Both the position numbers and the translations under genes were made by a program. Below, piece by piece: positions 11,974 to 23,112 of a stretch of DNA of 64,000 nucleotides; positions within the stretch are counted from its first letter, which is position 1, and the number at the start of each line of letters is the position of its first letter. The stretch spans positions 163,166,334 through 163,230,333 of the forward strand of contig CM040120.1 in assembly GCA_022559845.1 (NCBI GenBank), read 5' to 3'. The stretch comes from Amorphophallus konjac (taxonomy: Eukaryota > Streptophyta > Magnoliopsida > Alismatales > Araceae). The notes under the pieces were generated by a model that saw only the letters and a program-made list of their open reading frames with translations, had not been told where the DNA came from and searched no databases.

Positions 11974-12670
11974 GGTCTCTTTGTCCCTTCGAAGCAAGCT
12001 GCTAAAAAAAGAGAAGAAAAGCCCCCATAAGGAAGAACGAAGAGGAGTGAGCTTGAGCAGAAGATTAGACAGAGCAGAGAGAGATCGTGAAAAGAGAAGC
12101 CGTGAAAGTAGAGAGTGATTGAAGAAGAGAAGAGATAGAGAGTTAGAGGAGAAGAAGCAAAGCTACTTGAAGATTTGTTCCTGCTGGACCGTGGATCATA
12201 TCCAGGCCAGTCAGCTCTATTTTGAGAGCCACAGTTGTGCTACCATCTTATAGTTTTCTGATTACTATATTTTCCCTTTCTTGGTTTCGTTTACATTTCT
12301 TTGTGTTTCTCCCGATTGCCCTATTGGGGATCCGGTTTCTCCTGTGGACTCAGGAGAAGGGAGATTCATCTTCAGTTCTGGGCTTGTGGGCTACAAGTCC
12401 AGGGGTCCCTCCTGGTCTGGAGGAAGAGAGGTCTGTGACCTCTGGTTTGCTAGCGACGGGGAGTCACTGGTGTAACCCCTCCTGGTCTGGAGGAAGAGAG
12501 ACTCCGGTCTCTGGTTTCCAAGTGGCTGGGAGTCACTTGGGGTGTCCCTCCGGTGTGGAGGAAGAGGGGAGGCTGTTCCCCTGGTCAAGCTGTGTGGCAG
12601 CATTCTGTACGTAGACTGAGTCTGCTGTTTCTAGCATAGCTAGTGGAAGCCTCACTCCGGTTTGGAGTGA

Positions 12671-12714
12671 GGGGTGGACGTAGGTCTTGGTGACCGAACA
12701 ACCTAAAAAATCCC
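12671..12714 (+). other. Conserved LTR stem-loop region, TE-D 5' LTR
   Basis: GGGGTGGACGTAGGTCTTGG followed by TGACCGAACAACCTAAAAAA. GGTC/GACC can pair; the outer GGTGG/CCACC pairing is weakened here (CAACC). The 3' LTR copy (21043-21086) has CCACC but GACGTTGG. Homologous to the blocks in the other copia LTRs. Confidence 0.55.
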
Positions 12715-13009
12715 TTGTGCAGTGGTTTGATCTGTGACTTCTGTTTCTGCTTCCGCTAGATGACTGCATTGGGTCGATATGGTTTGTTTGCACTGACTGT
12801 GTGATTGTTATCGCTAGATGGTTGCTAGGACCGTGATTCCCTTGGCTGTCCTAGTGTGCAATCTGGTTTGCATCCTTGCTGTTTGAGCGCTTGTCCATCG
12901 ACCTTGTGAGTATCTCTTCATACGGTTTTAATTTGGCCAAAAATCTTTAGTAGATCCATTCACCCCCCCCCTCTGGATCTTCGTTGTCGTCTTATCCGCA
13001 CCCAACAAG

Positions 13010-13022
13010 TGGTATCAGAGCC
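13010..13022 (+). other. TE-D primer binding site
   Basis: TGGTATCAGAGCC two bases after the LTR end. This is the usual site complementary to the 3' end of plant initiator-methionine tRNA, where minus-strand synthesis starts. Confidence 0.9.
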
Positions 13023-13171
13023 AGGTTGCTGTGCATTGGATCCAACGATCCGCAGCAGTTCCTGCATCTTTTATGGTGCATTTCAGAGTGGCTTTCTTGT
13101 GTTCATTGTTTTGCCTCCCTGTCTTGTGTCTTGCATTGCTCATCTGGTTTTGGTGTATTTATCATATCTCG

Positions 13172-15376
13172 ATGACTTATCCACCAATCTTCAGAGGTAA
13201 TGATTTTGATCAATGGGTTGAAAAGCTGCATCGGTATGTGAGGACATTGGATCCAGATCTGTGGAAGTTAATCTCACACGGTCCTCACAGACTACCAAAG
13301 AAAGAGTCCAAATGGACTGACAGTCACAGATCAAAACATGGAGAGAATCAGAGAGTTTAGAATCTAATGAAAGAAGCTACTGACAAGGCTCTACATTCTT
13401 GTTTTTATGACTGCAGGTCCGCCAAGGAGATTTTGGAGAAGCTAAAGCTCACCAAGGATCACAACACATGCCTGATGGCTGACAAGAGCGACCATAGCAG
13501 TGATCAAGATCAATTCGAAGATGCTGAAGAGGTAATTAATCCTTTTTCTAGTTACACCTTAGATGACTGGGAAGATGCTTATGCCAATCTGTTACACTCC
13601 CATGAAAAACTGAGGAAGAAGAATAAAAGTCTGATAAAGAAGATAGCAAATCTAGGGGATCCTATTTCTGGAGCTGAAAATCTTGAAAATCCAGAAATTC
13701 TGATAACTGAAAATGAAATACTCAGAAGACAAGTGTCGAAACTAGATGGAATCCAATCAGAACTTGATCATGTCAAATCTGAAAACGGAAAACTCAGAAA
13801 ACAATGTCAGGAATCTGAACAAAGATTAATCAATCTTGAAAGTGAAAATAGATTGATAAATCAAAAGTTCGAGGCAGTTAATGTTGCGAACTTAATGTTT
13901 CAGGAAAACTTTGAAAACTGTAAATCAGAATATCCAAGTTTCCTAACTGATGTTTTGTTTTATGATGATAAACTTGAGCAGGAGAACACTAGTCTAAAGG
14001 AAGAAATTGAGAAACTAAAACAGTTGAACACCACCATGTCAGAGAGATTACTGACATTTGAAAAAGGTAAATGTGTGGTGTCCGATAATTTAGAAGAAGT
14101 TGAAAAGCTCAAAATTGAAATTGAAAATCTTAAAAATGTCAATGCCACCTTAAGTGAAACACTCAACAGGAGTGAGGAAGAAAATGATAATTCTGAATTG
14201 CTCATCATTACTCTTGAAAATGAAAGTCAGGATTTGAAAAAGTCTTTGTCTAAATTTGTGGGTGGGCAAGATAATCTGAACAAATTGCTGGGAACAAAGG
14301 TCAACTTTCAGAAGGAGGGGTTAGGTTATAACCCTATAAATAAAAATAATTTTGAAAATAAAATTCAGACATCCTTTGTTTCTAGTTCTACTTCTCACAT
14401 TTCTCAGAACCCACCTGCTTCTCAGTCTATCGTTCAGAAAACCGAAAAATAGAATAAAAATCAGAAAAAGGTTGGAAAACAGAAAATAAATAAAAAGGGT
14501 TCATTAGGGCATGTTGATCATAGTTCTCACACACACTCTCATGCATCTAAAAAGAAAATGTTATGCCATTATTGTCATAAATTTGGTCATCTGATGCATG
14601 AATGTAAATTGATGGAGACGGATGATATGACTACTAGGAAACTTCATGATAGAAATCCTTCATTTCAGAAAAAGAAAATTGAATGTTTTCACTGTGATAA
14701 ATTAGGACACACAATTGCACAATGCTGGTTTACAAATGGTAAGAAAATATCTCATTCATATCATGGTAAATTTCTTGCAAGCCAACATGGTTTTTATAAT
14801 AACAAATTTGCTTTTAAAGATAAGCTCATTACATGCTTTGAGTGTGGAAAGACAGGCCACATGGCCATTGAATGCTGGTTGAGGGCTGGTGGAAGAAATT
14901 CTAGTTCATGCTTTCATTGTGGCAAGATGGGCCACATTACTGCCCAATGTTGGCATGCTCAGGGAAGGAAGCCTAACTATAAATTTGGTAAATTCTCTGT
15001 CAATAGAAACATTTCTGGTAGAAATGGATTTGTGTTTGAAAGGAAAACACTTGCATGTTTAGAATTTAGGAAGCCAGGCCATAGAGCTGCTGACTGTTGG
15101 CTGGCTTATTTTGGTAAACAGAATCTTAATTCTGTTAACAGAAATTTTCATGCATATGCACATAGAATTCATGCTAATAAGAATGTGCATAAATCAAATC
15201 TAAAATCTGCTCCATCTTGCTATTATAGTGGTACATTAGGTCATTCAATGAATAATTCCTATTTGATGAGATCTGATGACCTACATGCTAAAAAGTTGTT
15301 TAGAACACCTGCCAAAGGTGTCACTATTAACCATGCAGGACCCAAGACTGTTTGGGTACCTGCCCAAGCAAAATAG
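13172..15376 (+). pseudogene. gag: TE-D Gag with coiled coil and tandem zinc knuckles
   Basis: One frame of 735 codons from ATG 13172 to TAG 15374-15376, interrupted by two in-frame TAG codons (13358-13360, 14450-14452). The first ~100 codons resemble the start of the UBN2-type copia capsid region, but most of that domain is missing, apparently through an in-frame deletion near 13450-13480. Residues ~120-420 are a long Glu/Lys/Leu/Asn coiled coil. The C-terminal third has six tandem zinc-knuckle-like units: four intact CX2CX4HX4C units near 14562, 14684, 14834 and 14911, and two degenerate ones near 15055 (second Cys is Phe) and 15220. It ends in a VWVPAQAK tail like other Sirevirus Gags. It would coat RNA in the particle. 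The loss of capsid sequence makes it doubtful that it assembles alone. Confidence 0.85.
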
Positions 15377-17970
15377 TGTGCTAACTTACAGGTGTGCCTT
15401 GGAAGCTGAAGAATAAAAAAGGGAAAATAAACCAAGGCACCCAAGTTGATAAAACCCCATTCAGGTAAATTATTCACATCTGTTCAAATGAAATTTATGG
15501 TTGATCTGATAAGTCATAGTTTCATGCATACATGCTTTTTATGTGATTTGACTCTTGCATTGAGCTTTGTGGGCCTTCTTGTTTGTACTTTAAGATGTGT
15601 GCATATATGTGAATTGCATATACATGCACTTGACATACAATCATTGAAAATCTGATGCATATAGGACTGTTGGTACTGCATTGTCATGCATGACCACTTT
15701 GGTATATCAAATGGTAAGTTACTAAAGGGCAGAGGAAATATGTCTGAAGGTTCTTACTATGCGTAGAGGCTTCCCTTCGCCAAGTACCAAGGGTCAAATT
15801 TGCATATCAGAGAATGTCTGCATCTTCATGTGAATTTTTTGCTTCATACCCGTGCATACATGTAGTAAATTGCATTGTATTTCATTACATTGAAAATGCC
15901 AAGAGGATAGATTGAATGCATACATTTAGGGGGAGCATTATTCATACTCTTAAAATCTCACAACTGTTTTTAGATTTACTGCATAGCATGTTAAATCTGT
16001 TGTTGCATAGTCATTCATCATCTGCATTGTCTTCATGACATATAAGATGATTCAGTGTTTTTAGTTAGAGGGAGTCATAGCATAGCATATCACTTATTTT
16101 TTAAAATTCAAAAAAAAGGGGGGGGGGGGAAGGTAGTGTCTCACTACATATAGATAGGGGGAGCATGCTTAATCTGTTCAGTTGTGTCTTTGTCTGAACT
16201 CTTCCTGTCCACCTATTTGATTTATCTTGTCATATCTGTAGTGTCAGTGATTCCATCATCAAAATGGTATCAAAGAATCTTTCTTGACTGCTTCTGAAGT
16301 TGTTCATAATCTGAATTTATACCTTATTGATATCTGTCTGCCTCTCCTAAATCTGCTGAAGGAGATCTTCACCCCTATTCAGTCAACTTTGAACTTCTTT
16401 GCTCAAGAGCAGCTCCTTTGCTACAATTTTTCAGAATCCATGCTGTCTATTGAATATTCTCACTAGAGTTATTGAGCTGAGATATGAAGTAAACCTTCAG
16501 CCTAAATACTACTTCACACATGGTAAAATGACTTTAATGAGGAACCTTCCATTATACATGCTTAAGAACATTTGTTAACTGGAATTGGTTTAAGTCTTAT
16601 GTACTCTTGTTTGGACACAAGGAACTTGAAAATATCTGTTTCAACCTCTTAATAAACTTTAACTGTCTGCTTCATGTAAATTCATGTAAGACTTTCTGAA
16701 ATCTGAAAAGTTGATATCCATGTCTACGTTGACTGAGATATATAGTGTATGTGGTTGTTCCTAAACATCTAACTTGTTCTGAATCCATTCTGGGTAAAAA
16801 GTATGGACAGAGCAATGGCTGTGGTTACTGAGAAACATGTCCAAAGGATTGTGTCATGAAATACCATGGTTAACTCTGTTTAAAGAGATGATTGGAAATT
16901 ATTGTGAAAATATGGCAGAGCAATGGCATAGTTGTATTGAGTAACTGGGGATTCTGTGCTCTGATCAAGGTGCATTCTCATGCCAAAGATACTTTTAATG
17001 CTACCTCTGTTCTCTAAAATGGGAGAAGCAATATGGCTGTCACACTGAGTAACTGGGGATTCTGGCCTCTGATCAAGGTGTCTCCCCACGTCAAAAGGTG
17101 TTGATAAACCAAAATTGTTAATAAATTTTTTTTTAAAATCAATTTCTGAAAGAATAATCAAAATTCAGGTGCATTCACTTATGTTTCTCTTAAAGCAGTC
17201 ATGGAAAGTAAACTAAGTAAGATGGAAGTTGGTTGAACTAGAATCTTATATGAGCTTGTAGTTCCTTTTATTAAGAGTTGGTTCAGATATGAGTATAATT
17301 TCTTTTGGAAAAATTTCGGTTTACATCATTCTTAAACCATATCTGACAATCAAGGTTTCATAAGCTTTTATAATGGAGGAATCCAGAACTTAAAATGATG
17401 TTCTATGAAGTTGGTATCCTGCTGAAAAGTTCTATATCTCAATTTTCACTAATTGTTGAATCTGCTCATCCTGTTGCTCTCTATCACTGTGTTTTGATTC
17501 ACATTGGTTCTCATATATGAGAGGCACATCTCTCAGTTTAACCTGTGTACTTGCAGTCTTTGGTTAACCAGAGTTCATCCTTGTAGTCTTCTCTTATCTC
17601 ATGGATCATAAGGGAAGAATTTTTCTGGTCTGTTTGAGAAACGATCTGTAAGGGGGACAATGTGCTGGTGTGTCTGATTATGATGCTTGTCTACATTCTC
17701 TCAGTATTAGTTGCATATGCATGTATGCATAAGTTGTTTGACTAGGGGGGAGAATTACTTTAACTGCTTCTGATATTGTGTTGCCCTAATCTGATGATCT
17801 ATTTTGAGTGTCTCATAGGACATCACTAGATTATCAAAGTATTTTTCCACTTTTTGATGAAGTCAAAGGGGGAGAACACTTCGATGAGTCTAGTCTGAAT
17901 AATGTCTGAATAATTGCATTTCTTTCATTCATGAGACTCATAGTGTTGCCATCATCAAAAAGGGGGAGAT
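15377..17970 (+). other. TE-D noncoding 3' region
   Basis: No credible gene over 2.6 kb. It begins with a short remnant of the Gag/Pol junction (CAGGTGTGCCTTGGAAG, which in TE-B and TE-C leads into protease), after which pol sequence is absent. It holds a G-run near 16120, several GGGGGAG tracts (near 15929, 16156, 17867), the paired hairpins, and the final polypurine tract AAAAAGGGGGAGA at 17957-17969 abutting the LTR. Confidence 0.75.
16937..17092 (+). repeat. TE-D paired hairpin repeat
   Basis: Two copies, ~16937-16980 and ~17043-17092, both with GAGTAACTGGGGATTCTG and loop CTGATCA. In the second copy GGGGA/TCCCC and CCT/AGG pair around the loop. In the first only the outer TGAG/CTCA and an inner CT/AG are evident. 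Homologous to the pairs in TE-B and TE-C. Confidence 0.6.
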
Positions 17971-18219
17971 TGTTGGATATTATGTTTTGATGATGACAAA
18001 CACTATAAGTTTCATATGTTTGATGTCATATGTGTTTTCTTCATACAGTATTTGTTTCATGCATTGACTGTGACATGCAGTCTGAACTCAATGATTTTGA
18101 TGATAGCATATCATGAATATGTGTCTGAATGATTGGTCTGAATGATTGTTCTGCCTTGGGCATATGGATGTGTTATCCTGCATTATTGCATTGCTCAGCT
18201 TCCTTCTATATGGGCTTCA

Positions 18220-20170
18220 CTCTAAGTCAGTACATTGCTCAACTGCTTTCTATATGGGCTTCACTCTAAGTCAGTACATTGCTCAACTGCTTTCTATATG
18301 GGCTTCACTCTAAGTCAGTACATTGCTGGAACAAGCTTGTACATCGTTTGGGTTGTGCATCTAGCGTCTTAAGGTTAAGTCTATACATCGCTCACTTGCT
18401 TGATCATTAAGTCTGCACATTGTTGGCCATTGCACACGAAGTCTGTACAGCACTCGCCATCATGCTACTGCTAAGTCTACACATTGGCCAAGTGTGTACA
18501 GAGTCCTTTTCATCGTGTGCATTCCTTATTAAAGTCTATACATTCTCATCTATTTTAGTTAACGTCTCACGCTGTTCAAGTCTACAGTGTCTAGAAGTCT
18601 ATACATCGTCCGTCTCATCCTGCGTCTCAATTCGTTTGAGCATTCACTGCACAAGTCTGTACATGGTCTCTGCACTGTAGCTACACGGACTCAAAGTCCA
18701 TACAGTGAACTGTTGCATGGTCTGTAATGTCTATACATTGCTGGCCGCCTGCACGCAACAAGTCTATACAACGCTGGGAACCTGCACGCAAAGTCTGTAC
18801 AGCCCAAGTCAGTACATCCGATAGTCCCATGCATTGTCGCTTGCATCGTTTGGCAAAGTCTATGCATTGGTCGGTGGTAAGTCTGTACACTGCCTACACT
18901 GCATGCTCTCACAATCATCATCAAAGTCTATACATTGGCAGCACTGTGCAAGTCTATACATTGATTCATTGTTCATGCCTTCACTCAAAGTCTGTACAGC
19001 GTGCAGCGTGTCTGTCTCAAGTCATTTCTTCAAGTCTGTACATTCCCAGTCTTTACCTACGTTCAGAACCCCAAGTCTATACATTGCTAAAGTCTACACA
19101 TTGGCCTTCAAGCTTCCAAGTCTATACATTGGTTCAAGCTTCCAAGTCTGTACATTGGCCTTCAAGCTTCCAAGTCTGTACATTGGCCTTCAAGCTTCCA
19201 AGTCTGTACATTGGTTCAGGCCTTCCAAGTCTATACATTGGTTCAAGCTTCCAAGTCTATACATTGGTTCAAGCTTCCAAGTCTGTACATTGGCCTTCAA
19301 GCTTCCAAGTCTGTACATTGGCCTTCAAGCTTCCAAGTCAGTACATTAGTTCAGGCCTTCCAAGTCTATACATTGGTTCAAGCTTCCAAGCCTATACATT
19401 GGCCTTCAAGCTTCCAAGTCTGTACATTAGTTCAGGCCTTCCAAGTCTATACATTGGTTCAAGCTTCCAAGTCTATACATTGGCCTTCAAGATTTCCAAG
19501 TCTATACATTGACAGTTGAACCGTGAAGTCTATACATTGTCTGATCATCCATTGTTTGAAGTCCATACATTGGTCTTCACTTCAAGTCTATACAGCCTGC
19601 TTTGTCATTCAAAGTACAAAGTCTATACACTGGAGTCTTCTGCTGCAGGGACAACATGTCTGTACATTGGGTTCTCATGCATGTTAACATCAAGTCTATA
19701 CACTCGTTACTCTCATGCATGTTAACACCAAGTCTGTACACTGCATCACCTGTTCATGCATTGTCTTCACGCCATCAAGTCTGTACATTGCATCGTTTCA
19801 TCATGCATTGTCTCAACAAGTCTGTACACTCGTCCTCCTTCACTCGACCAAATCTATACATCCATATGAGCATTGTGCATTGATCAAGCCAAAGATTATA
19901 CACTCGCTAGTGTGCATATGCATAGTCTATACATTGCTCATGCATCTTTACTTAAAGTCTATACATCCGTATGCTCCTTTATCATGCATGCATTATAGCA
20001 AGTATATACATCCTCTGCCAGTCTTCAGCAAAGTCTGAACATTGCTTCAGCGTTGTCTTCAGCCAAGTCTATACATCGACTGGCTATCTTTAGCAGAGTC
20101 TGAACATTGCATCATTGTGCATATGCATTGTTAAGTCTATACATTGCCTGCTGAGTAAAGTATGTACAGC
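18220..20170 (+). repeat. TE-D 3' LTR U3 array of AAGTCTRTACA motif
   Basis: Counterpart of the 5' LTR array, same orientation and order. The dense tandem core has the same CTTCCAAGTCTRTACATTGG units in a changed order, showing expansion or contraction after insertion. Confidence 0.85.
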
Positions 20171-20338
20171 CTGTGTTGATATTGTTCATCGACTGAACTC
20201 TTCATTAGTCTTGCAGGTGACTGGGCATCTGATCTGAGGCTGGCGCTTCGCACGTGATCCAAGATGCTGAGAAGCCGCCACGTGGACTGAAGCACACACA
20301 CCCTAGCTGCTGCTTGATCCACACGAAGGCTCTGTCCC

Positions 20339-20345
20339 TATAAAG
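20339..20345 (+). promoter_or_regulatory. TE-D 3' LTR TATA box
   Basis: TATAAAG, identical in context to 11967-11973. In a 3' LTR it could drive read-out into the flanking TE-C sequence. Confidence 0.5.
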
Positions 20346-21382
20346 GGTCTCTTTGTCCCTTCGAAGCAAGCTGCTAAAAAAAGAGAAGAAAAGCCCCCAG
20401 AAGGAAGAACAAAGAGGAGTGAGCTTGAGCAGAAGATTAGACAGAGTAGAGAGAGATCGTGAAAAGAGAAGCCGTGAAAGCAGAGAGTGATTGAAGAAGA
20501 GAAGAGATAGAGAGTTAGAGGAGAAGAAGCAAAGCTACTTGAAGATTTGTTCCTACTGGACCGTGGATCATATCCAGGCCAGTCAGCTCTATTTTGAGAG
20601 CCACAGTTGTGCTTCCATCTTACAGTTTTCTGATTACTATATTTTCCCTTTCTTGGTTTCGTTTACATTTCTTTATGTTTCTCCCGATTGCCCTGTTGGG
20701 GATCGGGTTCCTCCTGTGGATTCAGGAGAAGGGAGATTCATCTCCAGTTCTGGGCTTGTGGGCTACAAGTCCAGGGGTCCCTCCTGGTCTAGAGGAAGAG
20801 AGGTCTGTGACCTCTGGTTTGCTGGTGACGGGGAGTCACTGGTGTGTCCCCTCCTGGTCTGGAGGAAGTGAGACTCCGGTCTCTGGTTTCCAAGTGGCTG
20901 GGAGTCACTTGGGGTGTCCCTCCGGTGTGGAGGAAGAGGGGAGGTTGTTCCCCTGGTCAAGCTGTGTGGTAGCATTCTGTTCGCAGACTGAGTCTGCTGT
21001 TTCTAGCATAGCTAGTGGAAGCCTCACTCCGGTTAGGAGTGAGGGGTGGACGTTGGTCTTGGTGACTGAACCACCTAAAAAATCCCTTGTGCAGTGGTTT
21101 AATCTGTGACTTCTGTTTCTGCTTCCGCTAGATGACTGCATTGGGTCGATATGGTTTGTTTGCACTGACTGTGTGATTGTTATCGCTAGATGGTTGCTAG
21201 GACCGTGATTCCCTTGGCTGTCCTAGTGTCCAATCGGGTTTGCATCCTTGCTGTTTGAGTGCTTGTCCATCGACCTTGTGAGTATCTCTTCATACAGTTT
21301 TAATTTGGCCAAAAATCTTTAGTAGATCCATTCACCCCCCCTCTGGATCTTCGTTGTCATCTTATCCGCACCCAACACAATG

Positions 21383-21557
21383 TGTAGACCTGTGCATGTG
21401 TGCATTACGATGTATAGACTCTGACTGCATGAAACATATAGACAATCTGATAAATACAGTTTCATCAAAACATAAATAGTTGCCAATCAATCAAAACAAG
21501 GTGTTGCCAATGAAGTAAAGTTATTGTCAACATCATCAACACAGAGGAGTCACACCA
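21383..21557 (-). mobile_element. TE-C 3' LTR, remaining part
   Basis: Continuation of the TE-C left LTR after TE-D. It holds the last motif copies and ends with CACACCA, which is TGGTGTG on the element strand. The right LTR has the canonical TGTTGTG there, so this LTR terminus carries one substitution. Confidence 0.85.
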
Positions 21558-23112
21558 ATCTCCCCCTTTTTGATGATGGCAACACCCTATCATATAGAAT
21601 AGTAACATCCTGTCATACAGATTTATTTTTAATGAAAGACATGATTTGTTATTCAGATTTGTCATGCAGATGCTATGAATGCATGCTAAGAAATGAAAGC
21701 TAACTCCCTGCTAACAAGATCTCCCCCTTTGCCATAACAATGAATACACTCCCCCTGGAATTTAACAAACAGATAATATTCTCCCCCTTTGCCATCAACA
21801 AAGAGGAGGGAAAGTGATTACAAGGGAAGGAATAAGAGAGATCATCTGACTGGCATTCTGAACAAGTAGTTCAGGAATAAGCATTCTAAAGCACAGAGTC
21901 TTCAGTAACATGAATTTAGAAACTGCTTTGAGATAGAATTCTGGTTTAAAGGTTATAAATTTTGAGTTCATGCACTACAATCAATAGATAAGTTTTATGT
22001 GCATGATAAAATAATAAACCAGAATCACATTTACATGAGAGATTCAGTTTCAAAATATCTTACTTTCATAGACTCAAAAAAAATGGTTAAGAGATACCAG
22101 GTCATGTATTGAAATTAAACAAATTGACATCCCTGAAATTTCTTTTGAAGGAACAACATTTTTAATATTATGTCATTAAGGGCATTCAGGTACCATTTGT
22201 CTTTTTGCGTAAGGGTATACATTTATCAGACGCCAATACCCCTAGATACTCAACATGATGGATCATTCTGCCTATGATCAAACTCAATAAAACTGATTTA
22301 CACCTTTTTGTGTGAGGGTACACGTTTATCAGACGCCAGTTACCCCCATGTACTCAGTGAAACCACCCTACTATTTTGATCATTTTATACAGAGATAACT
22401 GATACACCTCATGACTTAAGTATTATCCATTTCTTTGATGGATCACTTAATTTCTCAGTATTTTACCAGTCATTGCTCTGTCAATGTTATTTTTAATTAA
22501 TTTTTAATATTTTTCAATATCTTTCTTAGCTGTCCTTTGTTTGTTTCAGAATGACTTGTTTAAGGACAATACACATACTTAGCCTTCTCTAACAGGATTT
22601 TAGATGAGTTTTTAGATTTCCGATATAATTGGCTTTGTCTGACATGAAATAAGATAAGGGTTGAGAGCTTTATCAATTTTTAGCTTTCTTATTTACTGAT
22701 TGCAATCTTTAAACTTTAAAGTTTATAAAATTTAAATCATTAAGTCAGTCTTCAAGTAATTAAAGTTCTTATAAAGGAAGAAGTCTATTTTCTATTGCTT
22801 AAGAATTAGAACTGACTAACAGATTGTCATATTGTCAGACTCAACTCATTCAGGGTCAAAGAATGAATGAATTCAAGAGAGAAAATGATTTGAGTTTCAA
22901 TGAAGTTGATGACCTCTCTGAATTACTTACAACACTCCCCCTGTCTATATGCATGTGGTTTTAGATGAGAGAGAGCTTAAACACAGTCATGACTAAATGA
23001 TATGCGATGATGATCATGAGTGTGATGCCAAAAAAAATATGAATGTCATGCATGATCATGAGTCTGTTGCAACATTCAACATTCACAAGGTTTATTCAAG
23101 CCATCAGAGAGT
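21558..23112 (-). other. TE-C 3' noncoding region
   Basis: About 1.55 kb between the end of pol and the LTR with no credible gene and no envelope-like ORF. On the + strand it shows several CTCCCCCTTT blocks (21560, 21720, 21781), i.e. multiple polypurine tracts on the element strand. It also holds the paired hairpins at 22210-22357. Confidence 0.7.
22210..22357 (-). repeat. TE-C paired hairpin repeat
   Basis: Two copies on the - strand: 22357-22313 and 22253-22210. The loop is CTGATAA. Inner stem is CGT/ACG in one copy and CGT/ATG (one G-T wobble) in the other. Middle stem is GGGTA/TACCC or GGGTAT/ATACCC, and outer stem TGAG/CTCA or TGAG/CTTA. TE-B has CCT/AGG and GAG/CTC in the same places, so pairing is kept with different bases. 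Confidence 0.62.

Larger units (their letters stand above)
9629..13007 (+). mobile_element. TE-D 5' LTR
   Basis: 3,379 bp, from TGTTGGATATTG to CCCAACA. Both termini match the 3' LTR. It contains a 44 bp triplicate (9847-~9983), the motif array (~9880-11790), a TATA box at 11967 and the conserved stem-loop at 12671. Long apparent ORFs inside are translations of the repeats and are not called as genes. Confidence 0.93.
9629..21377 (+). mobile_element. TE-D: gag-only Sirevirus-like LTR element
   Basis: Complete 11,749 bp element with 5' LTR 9629-13007, primer site 13010-13022, internal region 13008-17970 and 3' LTR 17971-21377. It is flanked by a perfect 5 bp duplication CAATG (9624-9628, 21378-21382). 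The internal region holds a broken gag only. The sequence after gag shows a remnant of the Gag/Pol junction, then 2.6 kb of noncoding 3' region with no protease, integrase, RT or RNase H. It is therefore non-autonomous and would need Pol from a related element. Confidence 0.93.
17971..21377 (+). mobile_element. TE-D 3' LTR
   Basis: 3,407 bp, same ends and internal order as the 5' LTR: 44 bp triplicate, motif array ~18220-20170 with dense core ~19085-19510, TATA box 20339, stem-loop 21043. The tandem core differs in copy arrangement from the 5' LTR, which accounts for much of the length difference. Confidence 0.93.

Noticed and set aside
12222..12614. 130-codon frame in the TE-D LTR (related one at 20594-21109).
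   Set aside because: Lies in the transcribed LTR leader with GGTCTGGAGGAAGAGAG repeats; differs between the two LTRs and has no domain.
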